Shown: positions 19,177-30,384 of the stretch, in pieces
Position numbering within the stretch: position 1 is the first letter of the stretch
Layout: each line of letters starts with the position of its first letter
Source of the DNA: Lodderomyces elongisporus
Taxonomy: Eukaryota > Ascomycota > Pichiomycetes > Serinales > Debaryomycetaceae
Assembly: GCF_030384665.1 (NCBI RefSeq)
Contig: NC_083678.1
Span: 62,001 to 126,000 of the forward strand
Length of the DNA stretch: 64,000 bases
Reading direction: 5' to 3'
Translations under genes and position numbers: made by a program
Notes under the pieces: generated by a model
What the model was told of the DNA's origin: nothing
What the model saw: only the letters and a program-made list of their open reading frames with translations
Database searches by the model: none

Positions 19177-19779
19177 ATGGCAACAAACATTACCTGGCAC
19201 CCAAACTTGACCCATGAGGAAAGATCTCTGTTGAGAAAACAACAAGGTGTCACTGTGTGGCTCACTGGTTTATCGGCGAGCGGGAAATCAACTATTGCGT
19301 GTGCATTGGAGCAGTCCATCTTGAACAGAGGATTAAACTCATATAGACTTGATGGTGATAACGTAAGGTTTGGCTTGAACAAAGACTTGGGTTTCAGTGA
19401 AGCTGATAGAAATGAAAATATTAGAAGAATTAGTGAAGTTGCAAAATTATTCAGTGACAGCTGTTGCGTTACTGTAACCTCTTTTATTAGTCCATACAAA
19501 GCTGACAGAAGATTAGCTAGAGAATTGCATGAAAAGGATAACTTGCCATTTGTTGAAGTTTACGTTGACGTTCCAATTGAAGTTGCCGAGCAAAGAGATC
19601 CAAAAGGTTTGTACAAGAAGGCCAAAGAAGGTATTATCAAAGAATTCACTGGTATCAGTGCACCTTATGAAGCTCCAGAAAAACCAGAAATTCACATTGA
19701 AAACCACTCGGGCCTCACTGTTGAACAAGCAGCAGAGCAAATCATCGACTACTTGTTGGAAAAGAAGTATATCAGTTAA
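19177..19779 (+). CDS. MET14: Adenylyl-sulfate (APS) kinase
   Basis: 200 residues starting [12 protein letters not shown]. The protein phosphorylates APS to PAPS with ATP, the second activation step of sulfate assimilation. The P-loop GLSASGKST is at about 31-39; [12 protein letters not shown] and [17 protein letters not shown] match the substrate-binding region; [10 protein letters not shown] and [12 protein letters not shown] follow. Length and sequence agree with yeast Met14. The codon at 19228-19230 is CTG, at a position where S. cerevisiae has alanine; the serine predicted by the CTG-clade code fits better than leucine. The 3' end converges on DID4 with only 172 bp between stops. Confidence 0.96.
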   Translation: MATNITWHPNLTHEERSLLRKQQGVTVWLTGLSASGKSTIACALEQSILNRGLNSYRLDGDNVRFGLNKDLGFSEADRNENIRRISEVAKLFSDSCCVTVTSFISPYKADRRLARELHEKDNLPFVEVYVDVPIEVAEQRDPKGLYKKAKEGIIKEFTGISAPYEAPEKPEIHIENHSGLTVEQAAEQIIDYLLEKKYIS

Positions 19780-19951
19780 AGGAAAAATGGTCACTTTTGA
19801 ATTTCGAACCTTTTGAATCAACATAAATAGAAAACATATTTCTTTACATTGTAAAAATAAAAAAAAATGAAAAGATGAAACGGAAAGAGAGAATGAAAAT
19901 TACTTCTTTTAAGTAATAGACAAATACAAAATTATTTATTGATATCCACAA

Positions 19952-20680
19952 TTACTTCTTTAAACTGTCTAATCTTGCTTGTAAATCATCCTCTTCGCTT
20001 GCCCCGAAACCACCACCAACACTACTAACACCTCCTCCTCCGTGAGCTCCAACACCTTCAGCAACACGATTATTACTAACGGCTTCCTGTCCAGCAGTGA
20101 TTCCCGTTGGCGTGTCCTTCAAATTGGTGTTCAAATCAACTCCAATCTCATCGAGTACTTTACCCAAAATCTCATCAATCTGCTCTTCCTCACCCAACTC
20201 ATCTTCATCCATAGCCATAGCATCATCTATCGCATCATCCATAAATTCCTGTTTCTGATCCATCATATCATTCTCCTTAGCAAACTCCTGTGCTATCCTA
20301 CTAAGCTGAGGCAAATTCATCGACCTGTTCATCCCAGATAAAACCCTAGTAGCATCTCTCATAGACATTGCCATCTGTTGATTAGACCTCACGCTTTGCA
20401 CTCTCAATGAAATAGCTTGCAATTGCGCCTTCATCGAGTTGAATTTATTAATGTATGACTTGGTTCTTATAAGATCCTTGGCCTGGATCTTGGCACTCGA
20501 TATTTGCCCCTGTTTTGCCGATTTTTTGATGTCGCTGATAAGCTTCTTTTCTTGCTGCTGTAACTTGGTGACTTCTCGACTAAGCTCTCGTTGGGTTTTT
20601 TCCAACGCTCTTTGATTCTTTCGAAGACGCTCTTGCGGAGTAAGCTTCTTACCAAAAGCCCATTCAAATAACAGTGACAT
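19952..20680 (-). CDS. DID4: ESCRT-III subunit Vps2/Did4 (CHMP2)
   Basis: 242 residues. The basic N-terminal core (FEWAFGKKLTPQERLRKNQRALEKTQREL), the AKDLIRTKSYINKF helix, MNRSMNLPQLSRIAQEF and the acidic C-terminal helix with KVLDEIGVDLN are those of Vps2/CHMP2. The end, DDLQARLDSLKK, is an MIT-interacting motif of the type that recruits Vps4 ATPase. ESCRT-III polymerises on endosomes to bud cargo vesicles inward. Codon 3 is CTG (20672-20674), so the true start is probably MSSLFEW rather than MSLLFEW. A G-rich linker (about 203-226) precedes the C-terminal motif. I see no intron in the coding sequence. Confidence 0.94.
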   Translation of the reverse strand: MSLLFEWAFGKKLTPQERLRKNQRALEKTQRELSREVTKLQQQEKKLISDIKKSAKQGQISSAKIQAKDLIRTKSYINKFNSMKAQLQAISLRVQSVRSNQQMAMSMRDATRVLSGMNRSMNLPQLSRIAQEFAKENDMMDQKQEFMDDAIDDAMAMDEDELGEEEQIDEILGKVLDEIGVDLNTNLKDTPTGITAGQEAVSNNRVAEGVGAHGGGGVSSVGGGFGASEEDDLQARLDSLKK

Positions 20681-21172
20681 CGTTTATCTGGGGTGTGGTA
20701 AAAAGAAATAAAAGGGGTTGAGAACGAAAAAAAAACAAACTTACTAACACGATAAATGTGGACAAGTGAGGTTTGAGGTTTGCTTTGGTATAGTTTCGTG
20801 AGGCAAGGTGGTAGTTTATTATTATTATTTTTTTTTTTATTTATTTATATATATATATATATAAATATATTTTTAAATGTATTGTCTCAATTATTTTGTG
20901 GGTGTTATCTCGGAATTTTTTTTTTTGTTCTTCTTTTTCTCTCTCTTTATCTTTGCTAGTAATTTGGCACCACCTTTGTACCAACTCTGTACTAACTATA
21001 AAATAATTTTATTAACTACTATATATTCCCTCTATTATTTCATTTCGTCATTATCGCTTGGAACTAAGTTGAATTGCAAGATTTGATAGAGACAACTACT
21101 TCACAAACGGTAATTGGCATCATATTCTAGACTCAGTTATTTTTCCCCACCCCATATATATAGTATATACAA
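20681..21172. other. DID4 upstream / D-amino-acid oxidase downstream region
   Basis: A 492-bp AT-rich region with a (TA)n run near 20846-20862 and T-tracts. No gene. Confidence 0.5.
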
Positions 21173-22289
21173 TCACAATTTGGAGCCACCCAATGCTAGC
21201 AGAACCGCCTTGTGGGCCATTCCAAAGCCTGCTTGGTACCCATACCCACTAGCTCCATAATTATGAATGAGCAATTTACCCCCAAATTTCTCTCTTTCGA
21301 TTCTGGCCCCGCCATGTCTTCCGGGTCTCAAGCCTGCAACAACTCTCAATATCTCCAAATCCTCAATCTTGTTACCATGTGGGTTGTCAGTTAAAATCTT
21401 GGGCAAGAGCTTAGTTGTTCTTTGCAAAATGTCCTGGGTTTGCTCTAGCAAGACATCTGGTGTCCAATCATCTTTTTGGTAATAACCACCCAATATCAAT
21501 TGATCATTTGAAAAAGGTCTTTTGATAATATATGTAGGCTCCCTTTCGCCCCAACTCAAACAATTTTCCATAATATGAGGAGCTTTAATCACAACAACTT
21601 GTCCTCTAGCAGGGTACACATTTTTGTCCTCTACACCTCGTATGGATCTTGCACCTATCCCTGTACAGTTGAATACAATCTTGGTATCTCTTTCCGAAAT
21701 GTATGCTTGCACAATATGTGTAAGGTGTTTTCTGTAGAAAACAACACCTTGCTGTTGCAAATAGTCTTTAAAGCTGGCCAAGAACTTGGGACAGTTGAAG
21801 TTCCATGCTAAGAAACGGATCCCGTACTCAGAACCCTTGGGCAAATCCTTTTCAGCAATTTCCTCGTAATCTTGCAAATAACTCTTTAGCGAGTCAATCT
21901 TCTTTTGGCTTGGCTTTTGATCCCAAAACTCCGTTGATGGGTACCTATCCAACCCTTTTGTCTTTCCACCAATGGCCTTTTGAATCCTTTGTAAATTCAA
22001 ATACGTATATCTGTCATATGCAAGAGTATCATCATCATCACCAGTAATACATGAAAAGTTACCACCAGCATAGGGCGATGTATATTTAATAGATTCGTCT
22101 CCTGGCAAGTACTCAGCAAGAACTGTTATCTCATCAGCAGAGACTCCTTGTTCCAACAAGCTAAAACAAGTGTATAAACCTATGATCCCAGCACTATTTT
22201 TTTTTATTTTATTATTAGTATATCGTCTTCAAAGTGTTGTAACTACAATGGTTTTGATTGACATACCCAACAACAACAATTCTACTCAT
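21173..22289 (-). CDS. Peroxisomal D-amino-acid oxidase, two exons
   Basis: Exon 1 is 22289-22267 (23 nt) and exon 2 is 22193-21173; together they give 347 residues. The start MSRIVVVGAGIIGLYT is the FAD-binding GxGxxG fold and is complete only after splicing. Later motifs fit the DAO family: NCTGIGARSIRGVED, RGQVVVIKAP, GLRPGRHGGARIE and HNYGASGYGYQAGFG. The protein ends in SKL, a canonical type 1 peroxisomal signal. DAO oxidises D-amino acids to 2-oxo acids with release of hydrogen peroxide and ammonia, letting yeasts use D-amino acids as a nitrogen source. The D-aspartate oxidase branch is a possible alternative. Yeasts of this group can have more than one paralogue, so I give no symbol. 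Confidence 0.9.
22194..22266 (-). other. Intron of the D-amino-acid oxidase gene (73 nt)
   Basis: Donor GTATGT (22266-22261), branch point TACTAAT (22220-22214), acceptor TAG (22196-22194). Splicing joins GG|T in the middle of the dinucleotide-binding GAG motif. Confidence 0.9.
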
Positions 22290-22899
22290 TGTTTGAATTT
22301 CAAAGTGCAATATCGGATTGAAAAAAAGAAGAAAACAAAATAAAAAAATTGAAGAAAAAGACAAAATATGGAAAGAAAAGATGAAGAAAAAGAAAAGGTA
22401 CAAAAGTGGTGCACTTCAATTATTCAAAATAAACAATCTTGTAGTGTTGAATAAACCAGTAAACTTGTAAACCTGTAAAACCTGTAATCTCATAATCATC
22501 CAATTTTATCCTCTAATAAATTTTCAATTCACGAGTATTGTAGCTTTTAAGGAATACCTTAGCGAGGTTATAAAGCTAATTCCGTGCGAAGTAAATAAGT
22601 TAACTTTTGAGTTTAATATTTTTCCTCAACGTTTTTTTCCCCTTCAATTTTCTCTCTCTCTCTCTATCTATCTATATATATACATTTGAACGTAAGCTTT
22701 CCCTTCCTTCTCCACTTTGCCCTACCCCACAGTATGGAATCAATCAACAATGTTTTTGGAAATTGATGATTTTCAATTTTTTTTGAAACTTCAACCCGCC
22801 AATTTAGAGATTTGGCACTACGGTTTGCCCTTATATTTCCATATAACTTATGCTACATAAACCTTGTATATTTAATAGAGTTTTACTTAATCTTTTTGT
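22290..22899. other. Intergenic region between the ferroxidase 3' end and the DAO start
   Basis: A 610-bp AT-rich region with A/G-rich stretches near 22320-22400 and a CT repeat with TCTATCTATCTATATATA at about 22651-22682. No gene. Confidence 0.5.
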
Positions 22900-24756
22900 C
22901 TAACCCGTAGCGCCATATTCATTCAAGATCTTGTACAATTTATCGATAACTACTTCCGAGTTATCCTGTGAGACATCTTCCATACCGTAGTTGTAGATAG
23001 ACCAAAGTCCATAGATGGCAATTAAGGTACATGCAGCCATGGCAAAATAACCCTTGGATGTGAAACCCTCAGGCAATGGTGCAACTTGTAAGTTTTGTCC
23101 CGTCAAGTCCAAAAAGTTCTCAAAATTACCTGCTGCGTTACCTTGGACTGGAACGTGAATATCTTTACAAACTTGTTTATGATTCTCGCTGATTGTGCTT
23201 TGGTGTTTTTGTATTTGCTCGGGGTCTTCAACAAATACCAAGGCCAAGCCTTGCTCCAAATGCCAATCGACATGGCAATGAAAGAACCAAACCCCGGGGT
23301 TTTCAGCAACAAAACGAAGCACAAAATACCCATTAGGTTTAACTTCAATTGTATCTCTAATCATTGGAGTTTCTGGGTATTCAGTCATTGAATCATTTTT
23401 GGGATCAAAAAATGTAGGATCACCAGAAACACCTTCCTCGCTTCTTGCAATGACTTGGAAGTTGTGGCCATGTAGATGGAAAGGGTGTTTTCCATCATCA
23501 TTATTGTTTAAAACAAGTTCAATAACTTCTCCTCCTTGCAACACATACGAATTTGTGTTGGAGCCATAAATCTCCTGGTTTGTAGCCAACTCACCACTCG
23601 ATAGTACAGTGTACAACGTGGGAACTTTAGGTGGGGTATACGACTTACCATTGAACAAAGCATAAGTAACACCATCGCCCAACACTTCCATTGAGAAGTT
23701 CACAGCAATCGTCATATCTGGTTCTGGCAATAATTTTTCTCCACTCGACGGCTTCAAGTCGAAATCATCAAATCCTTCAAGCTTTTCAACTATACCTTCA
23801 AAATCATGGTATGGCAAGTGTGGTGGGTTCTTGGCTTTGCTATTATTGTACACCATATAATTTGTCGACACCAACACCAAATCCTCTGGTCTTTCATCCA
23901 ACATCTCTACATCCAAGATATTAGCAAATCTAAAGTTCTTTTTTGGTGTGCTTGTCTTTGTCCTAACAAGCACGGCATATCTTTGACCAACTGTGATATA
24001 AAGAGAGTCGGTTTCGTATGGTTCGACTGGAACACCATCGATTTCCACTACTGTAAATTTATGGTCTTCAATGTACAAGTACTGAGAAACAAATAATCCC
24101 ATATTAACAATCCTCAAAAGGTACGTCTTGTCTGGCTCTACTGTCCATGTAGCATTTTTAGTTTCATTGAATAATGAATTCTGAGGAATTGGCTCTGCAC
24201 CTGTGGGATTAAATCTCGACATAAAATGTTTCATAATCTGGGGAGTTTCCAAATGATAGTGTTCAGTCACAGAAAGGTCGACAGCTTCATCAAATTTGTA
24301 TGGCAAATGGTCAAAATCGTCTTCTTCAATGATAAACATTCCTCTTAAGCCATCACCGTACTGGGTGCCACTATGCGAATGGTACCAATATGTACCAGTC
24401 TGGTTGCCAATAACAAAATCGTATGTCAATGTTGAACCAGGGGCAATGGGACATTGTGTAACCAACTCTGGTCCATCTTGACCATTCTGGCCTTTTTGAA
24501 ATAAACCATGGAAATGCAACGATGCATTACGATCTGGCAAACTGTTGTGGAGGTTTAAAATGACTCGGTCATTTCTCTTCACTTTGATTGTAGGGTTTGG
24601 CCACTGATTATTGATCCCAATCATGCGTCTTTCAAATACACCATCTGGATTCGCGGTTACATAAGTCACGTCCCAATCAAAAGTATGAGTCTTGGAGAGC
24701 GCTGAGGTAAAGAGCGTGAAGAAAATTAGTAGTAGATGTGAAAACAGACACATCAT
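22900..24756 (-). CDS. FET3: Fet3-family multicopper ferroxidase
   Basis: 618 residues: signal peptide (about 1-21), three cupredoxin domains, one transmembrane helix (about 570-591) and a 27-residue cytosolic tail. All four copper-ligand blocks are present: HFHG at 81-84, WYHSHSG at 124-130, HPFHLHGH, and HCHVDWHLEQG near the end. Ferroxidase features are kept: the glutamate of GAEPIP (residue 188, Fet3 E185 equivalent), aspartates in NILDVEMLDERPED, the tyrosine of GVTYALFN and the aspartate before HPFHLHGH. Such proteins oxidise Fe(II) at the cell surface and pass Fe(III) to an Ftr1-type permease; no FTR1 is seen nearby. Candida species carry several FET3 paralogues, so this could be any member. 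Many N-glycosylation sequons are visible. Confidence 0.88.
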   Translation of the reverse strand: MMCLFSHLLLIFFTLFTSALSKTHTFDWDVTYVTANPDGVFERRMIGINNQWPNPTIKVKRNDRVILNLHNSLPDRNASLHFHGLFQKGQNGQDGPELVTQCPIAPGSTLTYDFVIGNQTGTYWYHSHSGTQYGDGLRGMFIIEEDDFDHLPYKFDEAVDLSVTEHYHLETPQIMKHFMSRFNPTGAEPIPQNSLFNETKNATWTVEPDKTYLLRIVNMGLFVSQYLYIEDHKFTVVEIDGVPVEPYETDSLYITVGQRYAVLVRTKTSTPKKNFRFANILDVEMLDERPEDLVLVSTNYMVYNNSKAKNPPHLPYHDFEGIVEKLEGFDDFDLKPSSGEKLLPEPDMTIAVNFSMEVLGDGVTYALFNGKSYTPPKVPTLYTVLSSGELATNQEIYGSNTNSYVLQGGEVIELVLNNNDDGKHPFHLHGHNFQVIARSEEGVSGDPTFFDPKNDSMTEYPETPMIRDTIEVKPNGYFVLRFVAENPGVWFFHCHVDWHLEQGLALVFVEDPEQIQKHQSTISENHKQVCKDIHVPVQGNAAGNFENFLDLTGQNLQVAPLPEGFTSKGYFAMAACTLIAIYGLWSIYNYGMEDVSQDNSEVVIDKLYKILNEYGATG

Positions 24757-25305
24757 GGTGGGAATAAGTGAAGTTTTAAGAATATGTGTGGGTGTGTGTG
24801 TGGGTGTGTGTACGAGTGTAAGTGTGTGTATGAGTGTAAGTGTAAGTGTATTTGTATGAGTGTATGTGTGTGTGTATGAAAGAGATTAATGATTCTCTTT
24901 GTAAAGTTGATTGTTGGTTTCTACACTTTGGTTGTTGCCTTTCTTTTCTTTTCTAATAGCTGGTTGTTGGTTGTTGGTTGTTGGTTGTGAATTGAAATTA
25001 GGAGCCATCTATATTGAGAAAATGTGATCCAACTTTAAGAAGAAATGTAAATTGTATTGTGTAATATCTCTTTGTATGGTTGTGCATTATTTCGCATTCT
25101 CTATATATATATATTTTCTGTTTTTTTTTTTTCTTTTCCTTATTTTATTAATTCTCGCCGCTATATCCCACAGTGAACTAAGATTCGTAATTTGCACCCA
25201 AAATTGTATAAAGTTGTAGTTGAAATTGAAATGGGGAAATGTTCTTTTTTTTTTCTTATTCACTAGGTATCTCTGTATGGCTAGTTGTAGGAAATGGTGA
25301 TTGAG

Positions 25306-25338
<33 letters not shown>

Positions 25339-26810
25339 CAGCTCTGATACTGATGATTACTTGTACCACTGATTTCATTATCTTGTATAGTTTAGATCCA
25401 TAAATGCGAGTCTCGGGAATACATGTACCATTCTCGGGGTTTGGGTTTCCTAGTTTTCTCTTTCTTCTACTACATTCATAGTTGTCAATAATTCTCAAAT
25501 CTTACTTATATTCGGGTGCAAACATTATAAACCATTCTTTATAACTTTGAGCATTTAGTTTCAACAATTTGCCCCGACTCTAGCATTACATTTTGTTACT
25601 ACAGACCAAGTATTTGTACCACTCGCAATCAACTTTATAAGAAAGTTCGTAAACTATGACACACTTAAAAGAAGAGGTCAAGAATATTAAGTAACAATCA
25701 ACAAAACTTGCATTTTAAAGTATGGCTAGGTTAGTATACAGCTCAGGTGAGGTGGAAAACAAGAAATGATTGCCAAAAATATCTCTAGTTACAGATTATT
25801 CAGAAAGCGATTATGAGATCAATCAACTAATCAATGGTCAAAGAAGAAATCGGAAACATTTGAAAATTTGAGCTTTGTTAATACAAAAAATATTGCAAAG
25901 TTTGAAGACTTATTATCTTTGTAATTTTTCTTTTTTTTTTCTTTTCATCCCCCCCCTCATTCTATTGGTATTATATGTCCTGGCAATAAAAAAACTCCAT
26001 GGACTTGGGCTAACAACAAGCCAAAAATATTAAAATAATTGTAGAAAAGAAAAACTTGAAGCCAACCAAAGCTCAAGTCTAAATTATTTTGCAAGTTTTT
26101 GCAACTCACTAATAAACTACATACCAAATGTGGTAGTATGTGCGGCTGGAAATAGGGGGAAAGATCAACGTGAGAAAAAAAAAACAAAACAAGAGATGGA
26201 ATCGAAGGACCCACAGTAAAGAAATGGTTCTTCTATTTTATACTTTTTATTATTTTAAATTTAATTTTTTATTATTTTATTATTCCATTCTTAATTGCTC
26301 TTCTTCAGAATAAAGCAAACAATAAAGAAATACAATTGATAGTAGAGATAAGAATTGCTGGATGGATCTGACAAAGAGATAAAAATATTTGGGTTTGTAG
26401 TTTCTTCAGTATGGCTTTTTGCCCTATTCTCACTCTATCTCTCTCTTTCTTTCCCTCCCCCCCACGTTGCTTACGAAAGTCCTTTTGATCTTCTTCTCTA
26501 CATTCTTTTTCATCCGCTTCTTCCATCTCTTTGTACAGAAAAGTGATATTAACAAATTTTATCTTCTCATCTTCTATAATTGATTGTCAAGTTTAAGGTA
26601 TTCCGACACAAACTAGCTAAAATAAAATATGTATTACACAACCTCCTTGTATTTAGGTTCCTTCACTCTTTATTCCTTAATTTTTTTTTTTTTTTTTTTT
26701 TGTAAATCTTCTCTTCCAATTTTTTCCAATTGGTTCGCCTCATTCGTACTTACAAAACACTCTATACTTCACTCCTGTCAGCTTTCCCTCTTATTTTCTT
26801 TTTTCCTTAC
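24757..26810. other. 2.05-kb intergenic region upstream of the ferroxidase
   Basis: It holds GT-rich repeats directly before the FET3-like ATG (24785-24870, GTGTGTGGGTGTG and GTGTAAGTGTAAG types), a GTTGTTG repeat (24961-24988) and AT-rich sequence. No convincing gene or RNA. Confidence 0.5.
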
Positions 26811-27710
26811 TTACCCGTCGTAGGCTCTTGGTGCTTCACCTTCAGGTCCAATGAATTGAGGGTCTCTCCATGGTCCCACATCTTTCAATAACAAGTCGTC
26901 ATCACTAACCTCATCCATTCCACCATACTTCTTGGGTAAGTTCTGTGGTGGAATTTGCTTCATCAATTCCTTTTTGTAACTGTATCCCAAGATGTGGATC
27001 TTTGACACGGTTACTGGGTCCAAGAATGGCTTGAACAATTTAAATGCAGTTGAAAAACCAAATGGCGCATTGATCAAGTAAAATTTACCCATTCTTTCTG
27101 GGTAATAGTCTTGACCAATCTTTGAGGCATCTCTAACGTATCCAATAACATTGTATGCTGAGGTGATGGAAATACCTTTGAGATCCAAGATAGTACACGA
27201 GGTCTCTACCAAATGACCGGCTTGTCTCGAGCATGCTGGCAAACGGTATTGGCACATAGCCTCGTATTCCCATACCAAGTTTTTCAACATTCTTTCCTGG
27301 GTTGTGATTTTTGTAATCTTGACCAAGTCGACTTTTCCCAATTCTTCGTAGTAAACGGGACGTCCATCCTTATCTGTTTTGTGGTAGTAGGTAGGATACA
27401 TTCTTGCAACGATTGGTTTCTCTTCGTAATGGAAATCCTTCAAAATGGTGTTTGTACCAAATTCCTTTCTCCATTTTTCGCAATTGATAAACATTTCTTT
27501 GGTCAAGGTCAAATCGAATTTTCTGGCCCTAAGGAATCGCAACAAGTTGGCGTCATCTAATCTTTCCTGGTATCCTAATTCAACGAGTTCTGTTCTTAAT
27601 TGGATAACTTTTTGTTTTTGCTCTTCAGTGAGGTTTGAAGTGTAACCTGTTTGATCAGTTGGTGCAGTAATTTGCGGGTAAGATTCCAAAATTTCTAGTT
27701 CCGAAGCCAT
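26811..27710 (-). CDS. SEC14: Phosphatidylinositol/phosphatidylcholine transfer protein Sec14
   Basis: 299 residues from the ATG at 27710, chosen because it gives [13 protein letters not shown], which lines up with the start of known Sec14 proteins; in-frame ATGs at 27716, 27731 and further upstream would add residues encoded by an AT repeat. The CRAL-TRIO N-terminal helix ([17 protein letters not shown]) and the lipid-binding domain ([55 protein letters not shown]) are nearly identical to the family. Sec14 exchanges PI and PC at the Golgi to support PI4P production and secretion. The end [11 protein letters not shown] matches the normal C-terminus. An LTR retroelement lies about 600 bp upstream. 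Confidence 0.95.
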   Translation of the reverse strand: MASELEILESYPQITAPTDQTGYTSNLTEEQKQKVIQLRTELVELGYQERLDDANLLRFLRARKFDLTLTKEMFINCEKWRKEFGTNTILKDFHYEEKPIVARMYPTYYHKTDKDGRPVYYEELGKVDLVKITKITTQERMLKNLVWEYEAMCQYRLPACSRQAGHLVETSCTILDLKGISITSAYNVIGYVRDASKIGQDYYPERMGKFYLINAPFGFSTAFKLFKPFLDPVTVSKIHILGYSYKKELMKQIPPQNLPKKYGGMDEVSDDDLLLKDVGPWRDPQFIGPEGEAPRAYDG

Positions 27711-27855
27711 GGTCATTGTATCTGTAGGCATGTATATATATATATATATAAATATGTGTTTGTGTGGCAAATAATTGGATGGAAACCGATGCTTTTGCTG
27801 ATAATGTTTTAAAGTATTTCGTAAGTCACGCTAGAAATGATTTGTAAACGTATAT

Positions 27856-27917
<62 letters not shown>

Positions 27918-28313
27918 GCTGTTGTTGTTGCTGTTGTTGTAGCTGTAGCTGTTGTTGGGTCCGACGAATGCAAAATAATATTCCAAGTATTCGCCAAGGT
28001 GCTGTTGGAAATATAATTTGAGTTGCAGTTGGGGAGAAGGTTGGGACTGATAAAGTAGTATCTATCTGAGTTTGAAAGTGGCTAGTATAGTAATAAAAAA
28101 GTCACTTTTAAACAGAAAAGAAAGATGAATAAAGGTACGTAATAGCTTGAGTTTTGTTGTTTGTGTTGCTGTTGTTGCTGTTGTTGTTGTTGTTGATACA
28201 GGCAATAAAGTAATGTAATGGCCAGTGTGGTTGTTTTAAAAATATTTATATAGGTGACATTCTGCACTACTCTTCAGCAAAACGAAAGATCACCGAAAAG
28301 AAAACAACAAAAC
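27711..28313. other. SEC14 upstream region with TTG repeats
   Basis: A 603-bp promoter-side stretch between SEC14 and the 5' LTR. It includes (TTG)n at 27856-27957 and about 28155-28195, and a TA run at 27732-27752. Confidence 0.6.
27856..27957. repeat. (TTG)n / (CAA)n triplet repeat, about 34 units
   Basis: Nearly uninterrupted TTG triplets with a few CTG and TAG interruptions toward the right end. Frames across it give only homopolymers, so it is not taken as coding. Confidence 0.9.
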
Positions 28314-28767
28314 TGTCACAGTGCGACACACACTGGACGCTCTGTGCCCTCGTTTCCGCTAAGTGAATATTTGGAGAATATTGCACGACATGGGAAACTT
28401 GAAACTTCAAACGAGATGAGTTTATATAAATAGGAACGAGAAGTGGTAAAATTAACTTATCACTATTATATAGAAATATCGGTTAAATACATAATTTAGA
28501 CGGTCAACTACATTGAACACAAATCACTAGGTGAACGTGCGGAGTGTATACTCTCACGATTCTCCTTACTAGTGACTTTGTATGAGACAATTTACTCTCT
28601 TAACTTATGAGCATTGAGACCTTTATAGGTGCGATCATTGACAATTACACTTAGTTGGAATATAGCCTATCAAGTCACGAACTCAAACCGCTGGTATCGG
28701 TGAGCTACCAGCTCAAACCGATGCTCAGCAGTCGTACACTTGTTACTTGTGACAGTGCTATGCGACA
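28314..28767. repeat. Left LTR (454 bp)
   Basis: Starts TGTC and ends GACA (4-bp terminal inverted repeat). It has a TATA-like TTTATATAAATAGG near 28420-28433 and an inverted repeat GCTGGTA-N9-TACCAGC near 28691-28713. Confidence 0.93.
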
Positions 28768-28770
28768 GAA

Positions 28771-28787
28771 TGGCGACCAGAGTGAGG
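28771..28787. other. Candidate primer-binding site
   Basis: TGGCGACCAGAGTGAGG begins with TGG, the complement of a tRNA CCA end. The matching tRNA would have discriminator G and a 5' acceptor strand GACCAGA; I cannot name it, and no such tRNA lies in the window. Confidence 0.5.
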
Positions 28788-29733
28788 AACTCAAATCCTT
28801 ACAAATCATGTTATTTGAATGATTTGATATGGTTACCTAATATTTCAAGTAATTGATACATTGGTTGAGGCTACTGTTAAGCAGTATTGTCGACCAGGAT
28901 ATTGAATGATCATGACATTTCAATACCTTGGCATTTCAACATTTGGTCAATATCATTTATGAGAAGGACCTGTGGAAGAGTAAATCTCCTATCCACGAAT
29001 TAATAGCTTCACTATTGTGAACTACAGTTTAAAGGAGGAGCTACTCCTCATTGGAGAACTATGCGAGTTTAGTCCAATGGAACATAATGCATCGTAGTCA
29101 TCGGGACGTATCCGAGACTACACCAGAAAATATCAAATAGCGTATACTGTCAACACTTTATGATGGAATATTCACCCATCAGTTGACAAAGGGCGAAGGT
29201 TGTAGACGTTAGACAGAGTGCAACTATAGACCGAATAGAGTCGTGTCTGCTGACTTGGCTATAGTTTGAAGGCTGTACGTGTGATAGGCATGGCGTTGAA
29301 ACGAGTACCGAAGATTGCACGGGTATAAGTGGCTACCCTCAATTGGTGCAAAGATCGAGGAAAGTATTTTTAGGATAATGACCACATCCCTAATTTGGGT
29401 TTATATCATTTTTTTAAAAAAGACTTATTACATTCTAGAAGGTAAATAAGCACCGTTAAAGCAGCGTTTAAGAAATCATCATTACTGTCTACGGACTCAT
29501 CTGAGTATGATGGTAGCAGACTAAACAAACTACACGGGTTATCGGTGAGGTAGAATTACACCAGATAAAAACGGCGGAGATGGTAACTACCGAGGGAAAG
29601 ACTAAATTGCATCTCGCAAGAAAGACTTTATAGCATCTTGAGAGAAAGACAAAATTGCATCCCGAAAGAAGCAACCAATTATTATTATGAAACCTCAGTG
29701 TTTCGGGTGAGAAGATACACCTTTCAAAAAACG

Positions 29734-29881
29734 ACGGAGAAGGTAACTACCGTGGGACAGAAGCCCAAAGGAACAACCAACAAATTTTATGAAACCTCAG
29801 TGTTTCGACGGAGAAGGTAACTACCGTGGGACAGAATCCCAAAGGAACAACCAACTTATTTTATGAAACCTCAGTGTTTCT
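29734..29881. repeat. 74-bp tandem repeat inside the retroelement
   Basis: Two adjacent copies (29734-29807, 29808-29881) share ACGGAGAAGGTAACTACCGT and the downstream CCTCAGTGTTTC; they differ at a few bases. Diverged partial copies precede them at about 29571-29600 and 29689-29706. Confidence 0.85.
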
Positions 29882-30384
29882 ACAGGACGTTCAATTATTA
29901 GAATATTGGAGATGCTGACTTTCCGTTTTTAGTAGTAGGGGAGTTTTTAACCGAAGTCTTGATATTTTGTCGACGAATTCCGAACAAACAGACCCAGGCG
30001 CGCGGCTAGTTGATGGTGAAATGCTTTTTACTTTACCCAATGTATTGTCGACGTCGACTCGTAACCCGCACGGCGTGAAAGATAATTATATCCCAACAAT
30101 AACTGAACAAAACCCGCAATATTTGGTTTTTGGATTTGAAGGTATTCATTTGCTACAAACGTTGATGAGAACATTTCCCTTTTTATTCAATAGAATTTCA
30201 GGAAATTGTCGAAACCTTTTGTTGCCGCTTCGCTCACTTTTAATAGGTAAGCCTTTGCTTTGCAGGGGGGGAGGCCACAACGGTTATCATCATACTGTAC
30301 AGTTATCTTACCTCAAATCAATATTTTTCCAAAGTACAACTGAAATTAGGCCGTATCTTTCATCTGACTTTGAAGGGGGGAAGA

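Noticed and set aside
27809..27997. Frames over the TTG repeat giving poly-T or poly-Q
   Set aside because: They exist only because a triplet repeat has no stops; no conserved flanking sequence.
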